A stretch of 64,000 bases of DNA from Clostridia bacterium (lineage in GTDB: Bacteria; Bacillota_A; Clostridia; Oscillospirales; CAG-272). Location: assembly GCA_017501345.1 (NCBI GenBank), contig JAFVXC010000008.1, positions 20,236 to 84,235 of the forward strand, in the 5' to 3' direction. Below are positions 8,691-17,355 of the stretch, one piece after another. The position numbers were made by a program, and so were the translations under genes. Within the stretch, counting starts at the first letter, position 1; every line of letters starts with the position of its first letter. The notes below the pieces were generated by a model, which was not told the DNA's origin, did no database searches, and worked only from the letters and a program-made list of their open reading frames with translations.

Positions 8691-9323
8691 ATGGATTTGA
8701 TTCTGATGGGTGCCCCCGGTGCGGGAAAAGGCACTCAGGCCGCAAGGATTTCGGAAAAATGGCAGATCCCCGCAATTTCCACCGGCGATATTCTCCGAGC
8801 TGCGATCAAAAGCGGCTCGGAGCTGGGCAAAGCTGCGAAGGGTTATATCGACGCAGGTCAGCTCGTGCCGGATGATGTTGTGATCGGACTCATTCAGGAG
8901 CGTCTCGCTTCTCCCGAATGCAAAAACGGCTTTATTCTGGACGGCTTTCCCCGTTCGATTCCGCAGGCAGAAGCGCTTGACGCGATGGGAGTCAACATTG
9001 ACGTTGTTCTCAGTCTGACGGTTGACGACGAGGTGATCATTGAGCGTATGAGCGGTCGCCGCGTATGCGCTTGCGGAGCCTCCTATCACGTACAGAGCAA
9101 TCCTCCGAAGCGCGAAGGCGTTTGCGATAAATGCGGCGCCGAGCTCGTGATTCGTTCCGACGATAACCCCGAGACCGTGAAAAAGCGTCTCAAGACCTAC
9201 CACGAGCAGACCGAACCGCTTGAAGCGTTCTATGCTGCGAAGGGAAAGCTTGTTCGCGTAGCGGGTAGGGATAACGTTGAGGATACGACCGCTGATGTCT
9301 TTCGGGCACTTGAGCGGTTCTGA
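8691..9323 (+). CDS. adk: Adenylate kinase, zinc-lid type
   Basis: Adenylate kinase (210 aa) interconverts ATP + AMP and two ADP. The P-loop GAPGAGKG is at residues 7-14, and LDGFPRS and RRVC follow. The LID carries four cysteines (126, 128, 145, 148), indicating a zinc lid as in Gram-positive enzymes. The first pair is spaced CxC rather than the usual CxxC, a one-residue deletion relative to Bacillus. The SD CGGAGGAAATT supports the start. It sits between secY and map, which is typical. Confidence 0.97.
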   Translation: MDLILMGAPGAGKGTQAARISEKWQIPAISTGDILRAAIKSGSELGKAAKGYIDAGQLVPDDVVIGLIQERLASPECKNGFILDGFPRSIPQAEALDAMGVNIDVVLSLTVDDEVIIERMSGRRVCACGASYHVQSNPPKREGVCDKCGAELVIRSDDNPETVKKRLKTYHEQTEPLEAFYAAKGKLVRVAGRDNVEDTTADVFRALERF

Positions 9324-9358
9324 TCTCCGTTTTTGAGTAAGGTTAAAGCTGAAATAAT

Positions 9359-10120
9359 ATGATACAAATCAAGAATTCGGCTCAGATCAAGGCAATGCAG
9401 GAAGCAGGCCGCATCACGGGCGAGGCGTTGCTCGCGGCACGCGAGCGTGTTAAAGAAGGAGTAAGCACCAAGGAGCTTGATGACGTGATCCGTCACTACA
9501 TTGAGCGCGCAGGTGCAAAACCGTCCTTCCTCGGCTACGGCGGCTTTCCCGCTTCCGCTTGCATCAGCATCAACGACGAGGTGATCCACGGGATCCCGTC
9601 GAAAAAGCGTTATCTTGAGGAGGGAGACCTCGTGAAGATCGACGTCGGTGCCTTCTATAAGGGCTTCCACGGTGACAGTGCGCGGACCATTCCGGTCGGC
9701 AAGGTCTCAGAGGAGGCAATGCGGCTGATAGAGGTAACGCGCAACAGCTTTTTCGAGGGCGTAAGGATGCTGACAGCCGGAAACCGCATCGGAGATGTGG
9801 GTTCGGCAATCGAAACTTGTGTTCTGAAGGCTGGCTTCTCCGTAGTCCGTAAATATATCGGTCACGGTGTCGGCCATGCGCTGCATGAATCTCCGGACGT
9901 TCCGAATTACGGTACGCCGGGCAGGGGTGTCCGTATCTGCAATGGCATGACACTTGCCATTGAACCTATGGTCAATATCGGCGCACCCGAGGTGTATGAG
10001 CTCTCTGACGGCTGGACGGTGAAGACCACTGACCACAGTCTGTCGGCTCATTACGAGAATACCGTCGCAGTAACGAGCGAGGGTGTGTTGATTATGACGC
10101 TTGTGGACGATACGTTCTGA
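9359..10120 (+). CDS. map: Methionine aminopeptidase, type I
   Basis: This 253-aa enzyme removes the N-terminal Met from nascent proteins using two metal ions. The pita-bread-fold signatures are present: KIDVGAFYKGFHGDSART with the metal-binding Asp residues, GHGVGHALHESPDVPNYG with the metal His, and EPMVNIG with the metal Glu. The length is that of the type I enzyme without an N-terminal extension. No strong SD precedes the ATG, so expression may be modest or coupled. Confidence 0.97.
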   Translation: MIQIKNSAQIKAMQEAGRITGEALLAARERVKEGVSTKELDDVIRHYIERAGAKPSFLGYGGFPASACISINDEVIHGIPSKKRYLEEGDLVKIDVGAFYKGFHGDSARTIPVGKVSEEAMRLIEVTRNSFFEGVRMLTAGNRIGDVGSAIETCVLKAGFSVVRKYIGHGVGHALHESPDVPNYGTPGRGVRICNGMTLAIEPMVNIGAPEVYELSDGWTVKTTDHSLSAHYENTVAVTSEGVLIMTLVDDTF

Positions 10121-10163
10121 CACGGCGACAGAAATTTTCTGACAGAGAAACGGAGGGATTATT

Positions 10164-10379
10164 CTGCCTAAGGACGCAATTGAATTTGAAGGTGTTGTTG
10201 TAGAGGCTCTGCCGAACGCGACCTTCAAGGTAAAGCTCCCCAATGAGCACATCGTTACGGCTCATATTTCGGGAAAGCTTCGTATGAACTATATCAGAAT
10301 TCTTCCCGGTGACCGCGTAACGGTCGAGGTTTCGGTTTACGACCTTGATAAGGGACGCATCACCTGGAGAGCAAAATGA
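10164..10379 (+). CDS. infA: Translation initiation factor IF-1, non-AUG start
   Basis: The reading frame encodes 71 residues matching IF-1 ([50 protein letters not shown]), the S1-domain factor that blocks the A site. An in-frame TGA at 10140-10142 closes the frame upstream, and no ATG, GTG or TTG lies between it and the conserved PKDAIEFEG. The start must therefore be CTG at 10164 or ATT at 10161. CTG aligns with the usual initiator Met and lies 7 bases after the GGAGG of CGGAGGGATT. A base error in the source sequence is the alternative. Confidence 0.93.
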   Translation: MPKDAIEFEGVVVEALPNATFKVKLPNEHIVTAHISGKLRMNYIRILPGDRVTVEVSVYDLDKGRITWRAK

Positions 10380-10419
10380 CCGTGATCTCGAAGCAATGCT
10401 TTGAGATATACAACAGATG

Positions 10420-10435
10420 TCACACGAACGTGTGA
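10420..10435 (+). other. Palindrome upstream of rpmJ
   Basis: TCACACG and CGTGTGA form a perfect 7-bp inverted repeat around two A residues in the 92-base gap between infA and rpmJ. A TATAAT at 10462-10467 follows, but no convincing -35 is present at the right distance. It could be an mRNA hairpin or an operator. Nothing in the window names a regulator for it. Confidence 0.3.
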
Positions 10436-10471
10436 ACAAACACCAAAACAGAAAGGTATGGTATAATAACA

Positions 10472-10585
10472 ATGAAGGTTAAACCATCCGTCAAGAAGAT
10501 CTGCGATAAGTGCAAGATCATCAAGAGAAAAGGCAAGGTTATGGTGATTTGTGAGAACCCCAAGCACAAGCAGAAGCAGGGTTAA
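10472..10585 (+). CDS. rpmJ: 50S ribosomal protein L36
   Basis: A 37-residue ORF starting [11 protein letters not shown] is L36, the smallest 50S protein. It carries the zinc ligands Cys11, Cys14, Cys27 and His32, so this is the zinc-binding paralogue. It sits between infA and rpsM as in other Firmicutes. The AGAAAGG SD is farther from the ATG than usual. Confidence 0.96.
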   Translation: MKVKPSVKKICDKCKIIKRKGKVMVICENPKHKQKQG

Positions 10586-10637
10586 TCACAATCTCCGGAT
10601 AATTTTGCATACATCTTTACAGAGAGGTGAAAAAAGA

Positions 10638-11006
10638 ATGGCTCGTATAGCTGGTGTTGATATTCCGAACAACAAGCGCATTGAGATCGCTCTTACCTAC
10701 ATTTACGGTATTGGTCGCAAGAGCGCAAACGACATCCTTGCAAAGACCGGTATCAATCCCGATACCCGTGCAAAGGATCTGACCGAAGAGGACGTTGCGA
10801 AGCTTCGTGACGAAATCGAAAACTCCTACACCGTAGAGGGTGATCTTCGCCGCGAGGTCTCTATGAACATCAAGAGAATGGTCGAGATCAACTGCTACCG
10901 CGGAATCAGACACAGAAAAGGTCTGCCCGTAAGAGGTCAGAGAACCAAGACCAATGCAAGAACCAGAAAAGGTCCCGCGAAGACAATCGCGAACAAGAAG
11001 AAATAA
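10638..11006 (+). CDS. rpsM: 30S ribosomal protein S13
   Basis: S13 (122 aa) contacts the P-site tRNA and forms the B1 bridge. The ATG at 10638 gives the canonical [21 protein letters not shown] after an AGAGAGGTG SD. Earlier in-frame starts would run back over rpmJ and are spurious. [25 protein letters not shown] is the signature. Confidence 0.97.
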   Translation: MARIAGVDIPNNKRIEIALTYIYGIGRKSANDILAKTGINPDTRAKDLTEEDVAKLRDEIENSYTVEGDLRREVSMNIKRMVEINCYRGIRHRKGLPVRGQRTKTNARTRKGPAKTIANKKK

Positions 11007-11021
11007 GGAGGGCTACGAATT

Positions 11022-11423
11022 ATGGCAAAGGCTGCAAGCAATAAGAAAGTTGTCAAGAAGCGCAGAGAAAAGAGATCCGTTACGAACGGTCAGGTGCATA
11101 TTCAGGCAACCTTCAACAATACCATCGTAACCATCACCGATGCAAACGGAAACGCAATTTCGTGGGCATCTGCAGGTGAGCTCGGCTTCAAGGGCTCCCG
11201 TAAGTCCACCCCCTTCGCAGCACAGTCGGCAGCAGAGGCAGCAGGCAAGGTTGCTAAGGATCAGGGACTTGAGACCGTTGAGGTATTCGTAAAGGGTCCC
11301 GGCTCCGGACGTGAATCCGCGATTCGCGCACTTGAGACCGTTGGACTCAGAATTACGATGATCAAGGACGTAACGCCCATTCCTCACAATGGATGCCGTC
11401 CCCCCAAGCGCAGACGCGTTTGA
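11022..11423 (+). CDS. rpsK: 30S ribosomal protein S11
   Basis: S11 (133 aa) lies on the 30S platform near the Shine-Dalgarno helix. [18 protein letters not shown], the [13 protein letters not shown] segment and the end [15 protein letters not shown] are diagnostic. SD AAGGAGGGC is well placed. It is 15 bases after rpsM. Confidence 0.97.
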   Translation: MAKAASNKKVVKKRREKRSVTNGQVHIQATFNNTIVTITDANGNAISWASAGELGFKGSRKSTPFAAQSAAEAAGKVAKDQGLETVEVFVKGPGSGRESAIRALETVGLRITMIKDVTPIPHNGCRPPKRRRV

Positions 11424-11446
11424 TCGTCTATAGGAGGTAAACGAAA

Positions 11447-12046
11447 ATGGCAGTTAATCGCAGTCCTATTTTGAAGAGATGCAGAACGCTGGGTATCAGC
11501 CCTGCAGTCCTCGGATATGATAAGGAATCGAACAGAAAACCCGGCGGCGCAAAGCAGAGAAAGAAGCTCTCGGGCTACGGCGCACAGCTGAAGGAAAAGC
11601 AGAAGGTAAAGTTCATCTACGGCGTGCTTGAGAAGCAGTTCTATCACTACTACGAGCTCGCAGCAAGAAAAGAGGGCGTTACCGGTGAGAACCTGCTCCA
11701 GATTCTGGAGTGCCGTCTCGACAACGTCATTTGGAGAATGGGTATGGCTTCCACGCGCCGCGAGGCAAGACAGCTCGTTACCCACAATCACTTCACCATC
11801 AACGGTAAGAAGGCAAACATTCCTTCGATGATGGTCAAGGTTGGCGACGTTATCGCTGTTAAGGAAAACTTCCGCTCCTCTGCTCTGTGCAAGTCTCTGG
11901 CTGAAGCACTCCAGACCAAGATCCCCGCAAAGTGGCTCGAGGTTAACAAGGAAAATCTTTCGGCTAAGGTCGTTGCATTGCCTGCAAGAGAAGATCTCGA
12001 CTACGAAGTAGACGAGCAGCTCATCGTCGAGCTCTATTCCAAGTAA
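11447..12046 (+). CDS. rpsD: 30S ribosomal protein S4, zinc-free form
   Basis: S4 (199 aa) nucleates 30S assembly and helps control decoding accuracy. The S4 RNA-binding domain (RLDNVIWRMGMASTRREARQLVTHNHFTINGKK) is intact. The N-terminus has only one Cys (KRCRTLGI), so the four-Cys zinc knuckle found in many S4 proteins is absent. In this genome rpsD sits in the alpha operon between rpsK and rpoA. Confidence 0.97.
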   Translation: MAVNRSPILKRCRTLGISPAVLGYDKESNRKPGGAKQRKKLSGYGAQLKEKQKVKFIYGVLEKQFYHYYELAARKEGVTGENLLQILECRLDNVIWRMGMASTRREARQLVTHNHFTINGKKANIPSMMVKVGDVIAVKENFRSSALCKSLAEALQTKIPAKWLEVNKENLSAKVVALPAREDLDYEVDEQLIVELYSK

Positions 12047-12057
12047 TACCCGTGCTA

Positions 12058-12143
12058 GGTTTCGGTGTTTTCTTTGCGCTTGTTATCGCAGGCTCGATTT
12101 GCCCGAAACCGAAGGATCGGTACGTATTTTCCCGCGAGGGAAA
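12058..12143 (+). other. Hairpins in the rpsD-rpoA gap
   Basis: The 168-base gap holds GGTTTCGG (12058-12065) pairing with CCGAAACC (12103-12110). A compact stem TTTCCC (12128-12133)/GGGAAA (12138-12143) is capped by a GCGA tetraloop of the GNRA type. No T-tract follows, and rpoA starts 72 bases later. A leader element or processing site of the alpha operon is possible. Confidence 0.4.
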
Positions 12144-12214
12144 TTCAAACAAGATCCGCGCATTATCCGATTCGGAGGCGCGGTCAAAAATGATTACAGG
12201 AGGGTATTATAGGA

Positions 12215-13189
12215 ATGATTGAGATTGAACGCCCCAACATCTCGGTCGTCGAAACAAGCGACGACGGCAGATGCGGAAGATTCATCGTTGAGCCCTTGGA
12301 GCGCGGCTTCGGTATTACGCTTGGTAACTCCCTGCGCAGAATTCTGATGAGCTCGATGCCCGGATACGCTGTGGTCAGCATTAAGATCGACGGAGTCCTG
12401 CACGAATTCTCCACCGTTCCCGGTGTGAAGGAGGACGTGACGGAGATCGTTCTGAATGTAAAGGGAATTACCGCAAAGGTTTACGGCAATATGCCCAAGA
12501 CCTGTGTGATCGATGTGACAGGTCCTCAGAATATCACTGCAGGTGATATCAAGCAGGATGCAGACATCGAGATCCTGAATCCCGATCACCACATCGCAAC
12601 GCTCGCTGACGGTGAAAGATTTTATATGGAGCTGACGTTTGATCAGGGACACGGTTACGTGTCTCAGGAACGCAACAAGAAGCTGCACAACAATCTGTTG
12701 GGCGCAAACGTTTCCGCTCCGATCGGTACGATTTATACCGATTCCATTTATACTCCCGTTTACAGCGTAAGCTACAACGTGGAAAATACCCGTGTCGGTG
12801 ATAATACCGATTACGACAAGTTGACTGTTGAAGTGGCTACCAACGGTACCATTTCGGCAAAGGAAGCGATTTCACTCGGTGCCAAGATTCTCAACGAGCA
12901 TCTCAAACTGTTTGTCGACCTCTCTGAGGACGCAAGCAATGCACAGATCATGGTTGAATCCGACGTAGCCGTCAAGGAAAAGGTTCTTGAGATGACCATT
13001 GAGGAGCTTGAGATGTCTGTCCGTAGCTTCAACTGCTTGAAGCGTGCAGGCATCGATACCGTCGAAGATCTGACGAATCGTACCGAGGAGGACATGATCA
13101 AGGTCCGCAACCTCGGAAAGAAGTCGCTTGAAGAAGTGATCGCGAAGCTGCATTCGCTCGGCCTTGACCTCAAGAGACCCGAGGAATAA
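12215..13189 (+). CDS. rpoA: DNA-directed RNA polymerase alpha subunit
   Basis: Alpha (324 aa) dimerises to seed RNA polymerase assembly and reads UP elements through its C-terminal domain. The N-terminal domain shows [20 protein letters not shown] and the C-terminal helix-hairpin-helix shows [20 protein letters not shown] and [23 protein letters not shown] precedes the ATG at about 16 bases, with AGGAG within range. Co-transcription with rplQ is the standard arrangement. Confidence 0.98.
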   Translation: MIEIERPNISVVETSDDGRCGRFIVEPLERGFGITLGNSLRRILMSSMPGYAVVSIKIDGVLHEFSTVPGVKEDVTEIVLNVKGITAKVYGNMPKTCVIDVTGPQNITAGDIKQDADIEILNPDHHIATLADGERFYMELTFDQGHGYVSQERNKKLHNNLLGANVSAPIGTIYTDSIYTPVYSVSYNVENTRVGDNTDYDKLTVEVATNGTISAKEAISLGAKILNEHLKLFVDLSEDASNAQIMVESDVAVKEKVLEMTIEELEMSVRSFNCLKRAGIDTVEDLTNRTEEDMIKVRNLGKKSLEEVIAKLHSLGLDLKRPEE

Positions 13190-13240
13190 TACGATCGTAG
13201 CTTCAAATTAAGGTATAATTTCGATAAGGAGGGAATCACA

Positions 13241-13705
13241 ATGCCCGGAACCAGAAAACTCGGCAGACCGACCGCAGCGAGAAAAGCAATGCTTCGCGGT
13301 ATGGTTACCTTGCTGCTTGAAAACGGTCAGATCGAAACGACCGTAACGCGCGCAAAGGAAGTCCGTTCTATTGCAGAAAAAATGATTACGCTCGGCAAGA
13401 AGGCAGGTGCTGCAACCGCTGAAGGCAACAAGGCTGCTGCAATCGCATACCGCCGCCAGGCTCGTGCTTTTATCACTACCAAGAAGGCTTATGAGAAGGT
13501 ATTCGGTACCTACGCAAGCCAGTACGTAGATCGCAAGGGTGGTTACACCCAGATCTTTAAGCTCGGCCCGCGCCGCGGCGACGGAGCTGAGATGGCTATT
13601 CTCCGCCTCGTTGATTACGTCGCAGAGGAAGCTCCCAAGAGCAAGAAGGAAGTTAAGGAAGCTGCTAAGGTTGAGGAGACCACCACGACCGAGACCGCAG
13701 AATAA
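13241..13705 (+). CDS. rplQ: 50S ribosomal protein L17 with acidic tail
   Basis: L17 (154 aa) lies near the tunnel exit. The start [20 protein letters not shown] and [19 protein letters not shown] are typical. After about residue 125 there is a low-complexity tail rich in Lys, Glu, Val and Thr, making it longer than Bacillus L17 (120 aa). A TATAAT at 13214-13219 lies just upstream, but without a recognisable -35. This is the last gene of the run and is followed by a terminator. Confidence 0.96.
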   Translation: MPGTRKLGRPTAARKAMLRGMVTLLLENGQIETTVTRAKEVRSIAEKMITLGKKAGAATAEGNKAAAIAYRRQARAFITTKKAYEKVFGTYASQYVDRKGGYTQIFKLGPRRGDGAEMAILRLVDYVAEEAPKSKKEVKEAAKVEETTTTETAE

Positions 13706-13717
13706 TTCTGTTCTTCT

Positions 13718-13759
13718 GAACCGCATTTCCGTTTTCGGGAGTGCGGTTCTTCTTTTTTT
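13718..13759 (+). terminator. Intrinsic terminator after rplQ
   Basis: GAACCGCA (13718-13725) pairs with TGCGGTTC (13742-13749), followed by a run of T residues to 13759. It ends the ribosomal protein transcript. Confidence 0.9.
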
Positions 13760-13793
13760 GTTGCGGGATCTTTTACGAATCCTGTGACGATTC

Positions 13794-13822
13794 TTGACAA
13801 TAAGCGTGATCTGTGGTAGAAT
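13794..13822 (+). promoter_or_regulatory. SigA-type promoter for the ABC exporter
   Basis: TTGACA (13794-13799), 17-base spacer, TAGAAT (13817-13822). It lies 59 bases before the ATG of the ABC transporter gene and just after the rplQ terminator. Confidence 0.85.
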
Positions 13823-13880
13823 AATACCGTTATATCGGCGGCGTCACGCCGTGTTCTTATGATTCAAGGAAAGTAATACT

Positions 13881-15656
13881 ATGTTAAAACGATTTTTGTC
13901 CTATTACAAGCCTCACAAGTTGATCTTTACCCTCGATATGCTGGCGGCGCTTCTCGTCGCTCTCATCGGAATCGTCTATCCGATTATGACCCGGACGATG
14001 CTGAATGATCTGTTTCCGAACAGAGAGTACAAGAAGATCGTTTTGTTCGGCCTCGGACTTCTTGGGATCTATCTCGTGCGTATGCTGCTGAATTTCTTCA
14101 TTCAGTATTACGGTCACGTAATGGGTGTTCGGATGCAGGCACAGATGCGCTCAGATATGTTTCGGCATCTCGAAAGGCTTCCGTACAGCTTTTATGACGG
14201 ACATGAGACCGGAAAAATTATGTCGCGTATGACGAATGATCTGATGGACATCAGCGAGCTTGCGCATCACGGCCCCGAGAATCTTTTGATCTCGTCGATC
14301 TCGATCATCGTATCTTTTATCTATCTTTCGAGTATCAATATCTATCTGACGCTGATTATTTTTGCGTGCGTTCCCTTTTTGCTCCTCATCTCCTTCGCGC
14401 TTCGCAAAAAGATGCGGAATGCCTTTCTGAAGAGCCGCGAATCGACCGCACAGATCAATGCATCGCTTGAAAGCAGTATTTCGGGCATTCGCGTGACCAA
14501 GGCATTCACCAACGCCGAGAAGGAGCAGGAAAAATTCGAGGAGGGAAATGCGGCATTTGTCGCATCCCGTAAGGAAGCCTACTGTGCAATGGGGCAGTTC
14601 CATTCGGGGACGGAATTTATCACGAATATCTTTAACGTTGTCGTGTTGATCGCGGGCGGAATGTTTCTCTTTGGCGGCTCGATCTCGCTTGGCGACTATT
14701 CTACGTTTATCGTATCGGTCAGCCTTTTTATCAGCCCCGTTATGACGCTTATCAATTTTATGGAGCAATACCAGAACGGCGTTACGGGCTTTGAGCGCTT
14801 TATCGAGATTATGGATGCGGAGCCCGAGCGTGATGATACAGGGGCGATCGATGCGGGAGTGCTTGCGGGACGGATCGAGTTTTGTGGCGTCAGCCACTCC
14901 TACGACGACAGCAAGACCGTGCTTGACCACGTGAGCTTTACCGTGGAGAAGGGCAAGACCTTCGCGCTTGTCGGTCCGTCGGGCGGCGGAAAAACAACGA
15001 TCTGCCATTTGATCCCGCATTTTTACGAGACCAATGAGGGGAAGATCCTGATCGACGGAAAGGATATCCGCTCCTTCACGAATGAGTCGCTGAGAAGGAA
15101 TATCGGAATCGTTCAGCAGGACATTTATCTTTTCAATTCCTCGATCCGCGACAATATTCTCTACGGGCGGCTTGATGCCACCGAGGAGGAGGTGATCGCG
15201 GCTGCGAAGCGCGCAAATATACACGAGTATATTATGACACTGCCCGATGGCTACGATACACAGATCGGAGAGCGCGGCGTCCGCCTTTCGGGCGGTCAGA
15301 AGCAAAGGCTTTCGATCGCACGCGTATTCCTCAAGAACCCCCCGATCCTGATTCTCGACGAGGCGACGAGTGCGCTTGATAACACGACCGAGATCCTCAT
15401 TCAGCAGGCGCTCGACGAGCTTTGCCGTGGCCGCACGACGATCGTGGTCGCGCACAGACTTTCCACCGTAAAGAATGCGGATGAGATCGCGGTAGTATCC
15501 GACGGGCAGATCGTGGAGCAGGGTACGCACGACGCACTTCTCGATGCGGCCGGTGTGTACGAAAAGCTCTATCGGTTGCAGTTCCGATCCGACCGTATGG
15601 AGACAGGTGAAAACGAGGAGGCAGAGCGCGAGGCGCTTCGGCTGAAGCTCGAGTAA
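13881..15656 (+). CDS. ABC exporter half-transporter (MsbA/LmrA-like)
   Basis: A fused permease-ATPase of 591 aa. The N-terminal half has six hydrophobic spans of the type I exporter fold (residues about 15-300). The C-terminal half has Walker A GPSGGGKT (365-372), signature LSGGQ (469-473), Walker B ILILDEA (489-495) and the switch His525. Such proteins act as dimers exporting lipids, drugs or peptides, and the substrate cannot be told from sequence. It has its own promoter and terminator and no partner gene, so a homodimer is likely. SD CAAGGAAAG precedes the ATG. Confidence 0.93.
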   Translation: MLKRFLSYYKPHKLIFTLDMLAALLVALIGIVYPIMTRTMLNDLFPNREYKKIVLFGLGLLGIYLVRMLLNFFIQYYGHVMGVRMQAQMRSDMFRHLERLPYSFYDGHETGKIMSRMTNDLMDISELAHHGPENLLISSISIIVSFIYLSSINIYLTLIIFACVPFLLLISFALRKKMRNAFLKSRESTAQINASLESSISGIRVTKAFTNAEKEQEKFEEGNAAFVASRKEAYCAMGQFHSGTEFITNIFNVVVLIAGGMFLFGGSISLGDYSTFIVSVSLFISPVMTLINFMEQYQNGVTGFERFIEIMDAEPERDDTGAIDAGVLAGRIEFCGVSHSYDDSKTVLDHVSFTVEKGKTFALVGPSGGGKTTICHLIPHFYETNEGKILIDGKDIRSFTNESLRRNIGIVQQDIYLFNSSIRDNILYGRLDATEEEVIAAAKRANIHEYIMTLPDGYDTQIGERGVRLSGGQKQRLSIARVFLKNPPILILDEATSALDNTTEILIQQALDELCRGRTTIVVAHRLSTVKNADEIAVVSDGQIVEQGTHDALLDAAGVYEKLYRLQFRSDRMETGENEEAEREALRLKLE

Positions 15657-15663
15657 TGATATA

Positions 15664-15710
15664 AAATTCCCGCAAACCGAGAGGAATTATCGGTTTGCGG
15701 GAATTTGTTT
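15664..15710. terminator. Bidirectional terminator
   Basis: A long stem pairs AAATTCCCGCAAACCGA (15664-15680) with its complement ending at 15706, loop 15681-15689. A T-rich flank lies on each side (TTTGTTT on the plus strand, TTTTAT on the minus strand). It serves the convergent ABC exporter and M29 peptidase genes. Confidence 0.85.
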
Positions 15711-15736
15711 CAAAGATAGAAGCTCTTACCTTGGAT

Positions 15737-16966
15737 TCAGAAGGCCCAGTTTCCGTCGCGGAAGATCGGAACGGTCTTGCCGTCACGGGTGACAGCGTCG
15801 ATCGACAGATCTTCAGAGCCGATCATAAAGTCGACGTGAATGATTGAATCGTTGATGCCCTTCTCACGACATTCTTCGAGGGTATATTTTTCGAAATCCT
15901 TGATGCAGTTTGTAAAGCCGAAGCCGAGTGCAAGGTGGCAGCAGGCATTCTCATCAAACAGTGTATTGTAGAAGGTGACGCCCGAATTGCAGATCGGGGA
16001 GTCGTAGGGAACGAGCGCACATTCGCCGAGGTAAGCGGCTCCCTCGTCCATTGAGATCATTGTGCGGAGCAGGTCCTCGTTCTTTTCGGCCTTGCAGTCG
16101 ACTGCCTTGCCTTCTTTGAAGGTGATCGAGAAATTCTCGATCAATTCACCGCGGTAGGAAAGGGGCTTCGTCGAAACGACCGTGCCTTCGGCCTTGCCGC
16201 GCATCGGCGACGTGAAGATCTCCTCGCTCGGAATGTTCGGGTTGAATTCGACGCCCGTGTTGACCGTGGTCTCCGAGCCGCCCATAAAGAGCGCGTCGGG
16301 GATCAGGCCCACGCGGAAATCGGTTCCGTTTGCCGACTTGTAGCGAAGCTCCGCAATTCCGAGAGAGTTCAGATAATCACAGCGCTTGTGCAGCTCCTCG
16401 TTGTGTGCGTCCCACGCGGCGCAGGGGTCGTCGCCGTCTGCGCGGGAGGTGTAGAGGATCGTTTCCCAAAGCTTTTCGACAGCAGAGCAGGCGCGCAGCT
16501 CGGGGAAGACCTTTTTCGCCCACTTCTTGCCCGGAACGGCGGCAATGCACCACTGATATTTGCTTTCCTTCGCGTCGCGGATCGGCTTTGTGATCGGGTA
16601 GAGCGCCTTTTGCGCCTTTGCGACCTTTTCCTGATTGATGCCGCGAAGTCCGTCGGGATCCTCGGATTCGATATAGATCATTGCAGGCAGGCGATCGACC
16701 GACAGCTTCAGCTTTTCGACCTCCCAATCCTCCATCGTGGAAAGGCTCTTCAGCGTGCGGTAGCGGTAATTCAGCTTCGCGAGGGGCTGATACTGCCACT
16801 CGACCGTGACCTTAGCGGCGCCCGCCTTGTAGCATTCCTCGACGGTCATACGAACGAATTCGGGCTGGTCAAGGTCGGCGCGGATGATGACCTCCTGCCC
16901 CTTCTGAATGTTGACGCCCCGTCTTGCAATGAGACGGGCATATTTTTGCATTACTGTTTTTTTCAT
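15737..16966 (-). CDS. Aminopeptidase, M29 family (AmpS/PepS-like)
   Basis: A 409-aa metallo-aminopeptidase that removes N-terminal residues in the cytoplasm. The M29 two-metal site is complete by position: Glu249, Glu315, His344, His377 and Asp379, seen in EEIFTSP, GECALVP, NACCHLALG and HVDFMIGS. The start at 16966 is preferred because an AAAAGGA SD lies just upstream. An ATG 16 codons earlier has no SD. A TTGACT-17-TAGACT promoter lies upstream at 17021-17049. It is monocistronic. Confidence 0.93.
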   Translation of the reverse strand: MKKTVMQKYARLIARRGVNIQKGQEVIIRADLDQPEFVRMTVEECYKAGAAKVTVEWQYQPLAKLNYRYRTLKSLSTMEDWEVEKLKLSVDRLPAMIYIESEDPDGLRGINQEKVAKAQKALYPITKPIRDAKESKYQWCIAAVPGKKWAKKVFPELRACSAVEKLWETILYTSRADGDDPCAAWDAHNEELHKRCDYLNSLGIAELRYKSANGTDFRVGLIPDALFMGGSETTVNTGVEFNPNIPSEEIFTSPMRGKAEGTVVSTKPLSYRGELIENFSITFKEGKAVDCKAEKNEDLLRTMISMDEGAAYLGECALVPYDSPICNSGVTFYNTLFDENACCHLALGFGFTNCIKDFEKYTLEECREKGINDSIIHVDFMIGSEDLSIDAVTRDGKTVPIFRDGNWAF

Positions 16967-17020
16967 AGCATTCCTTTTCTCTCTTTCATTTGCGGACCCT
17001 TCCGCAGCTTTCACGGTTAT

Positions 17021-17049
17021 AGTCTACCACGGAAATGGGGAAAAGTCAA
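17021..17049 (-). promoter_or_regulatory. Promoter for the M29 aminopeptidase
   Basis: On the minus strand: TTGACT (17044-17049), 17-base spacer, TAGACT (17021-17026). The transcript leader can form a small GCGGA/TCCGC hairpin before the SD. Confidence 0.7.
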
Positions 17050-17103
17050 GAAGGTTTTAGAGAGGGAATCGAGCGCACAATTGATAAAATCCCCGGATAA
17101 GTA

Positions 17104-17132
17104 TTGACAAAGGGCGTTCATTGTAGTATAAT
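17104..17132 (+). promoter_or_regulatory. Consensus promoter for the structured RNA
   Basis: Perfect TTGACA (17104-17109), 17-base spacer, perfect TATAAT (17127-17132). The predicted start, about 17139, coincides with the first base pairs of the long closing stem of the downstream RNA. Confidence 0.9.
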
Positions 17133-17137
17133 GAATA

Positions 17138-17355
17138 CGCCAAACTAACTCAATAAACGTGAAGACGGGTGTACTATCTCTATTTATAGGGATAATTATA
17201 CTCTTTTTTAGCCACAATTACATTATTGAATTTGATAAAATGCAAATTCCATTTATGTAATTGTGGTTACACCCATTTCACGTAAAGTTAGTTTGGCGAC
17301 TATCGGAGTTTGCGTTTTTGTGCGCTTGCTTCGGTAGGCGCACTTTTATTTTTTT
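17138..17355 (+). ncRNA. Rod-like structured RNA, small RNA or leader
   Basis: A nested set of long-range stems follows the promoter. P1 pairs CGCCAAACTAACT (17138-17150) with 17286-17298, 13 bp and perfect. P2 pairs CGTGAA (17158-17163) with 17277-17282. P3 pairs GGGTGT (17167-17172) with 17269-17274. A side hairpin occupies 17175-17194. P4 pairs 17210-17223 with 17255-17268 (14 bp, one G-U). The apical stem P5 pairs GAATTTG (17228-17234) with CAAATTC (17243-17249). A UUCG-capped terminator closes the unit at 17320-17355. The rod with a central one-sided bubble resembles 6S RNA in outline, but no 6S sequence hallmark could be confirmed. It may instead be an attenuation leader for the LRR lipoprotein gene, whose SD begins right after the T-tract. 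Confidence 0.72.
17320..17355 (+). terminator. UUCG-capped terminator with possible antiterminator
   Basis: GTGCGCTTGC (17320-17329) pairs with GTAGGCGCAC (17334-17343) around a TTCG loop, then TTTTATTTTTTT. CTATCGGAG (17300-17308) can pair with CTTCGGTAG (17329-17337, nine pairs including two G-U), which would break the terminator stem. That is a plausible antiterminator. The SD of the next gene starts at 17357, directly after the T-tract. Confidence 0.85.

Noticed and set aside
17138..17298. MITE-like insertion read from the 13-bp terminal inverted repeats
   Set aside because: No target-site duplication is visible, and the stems continue inward as a coherent RNA fold with a promoter at one end and a terminator at the other. 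A structured RNA is the better reading, though a whole-genome copy search could reopen this.
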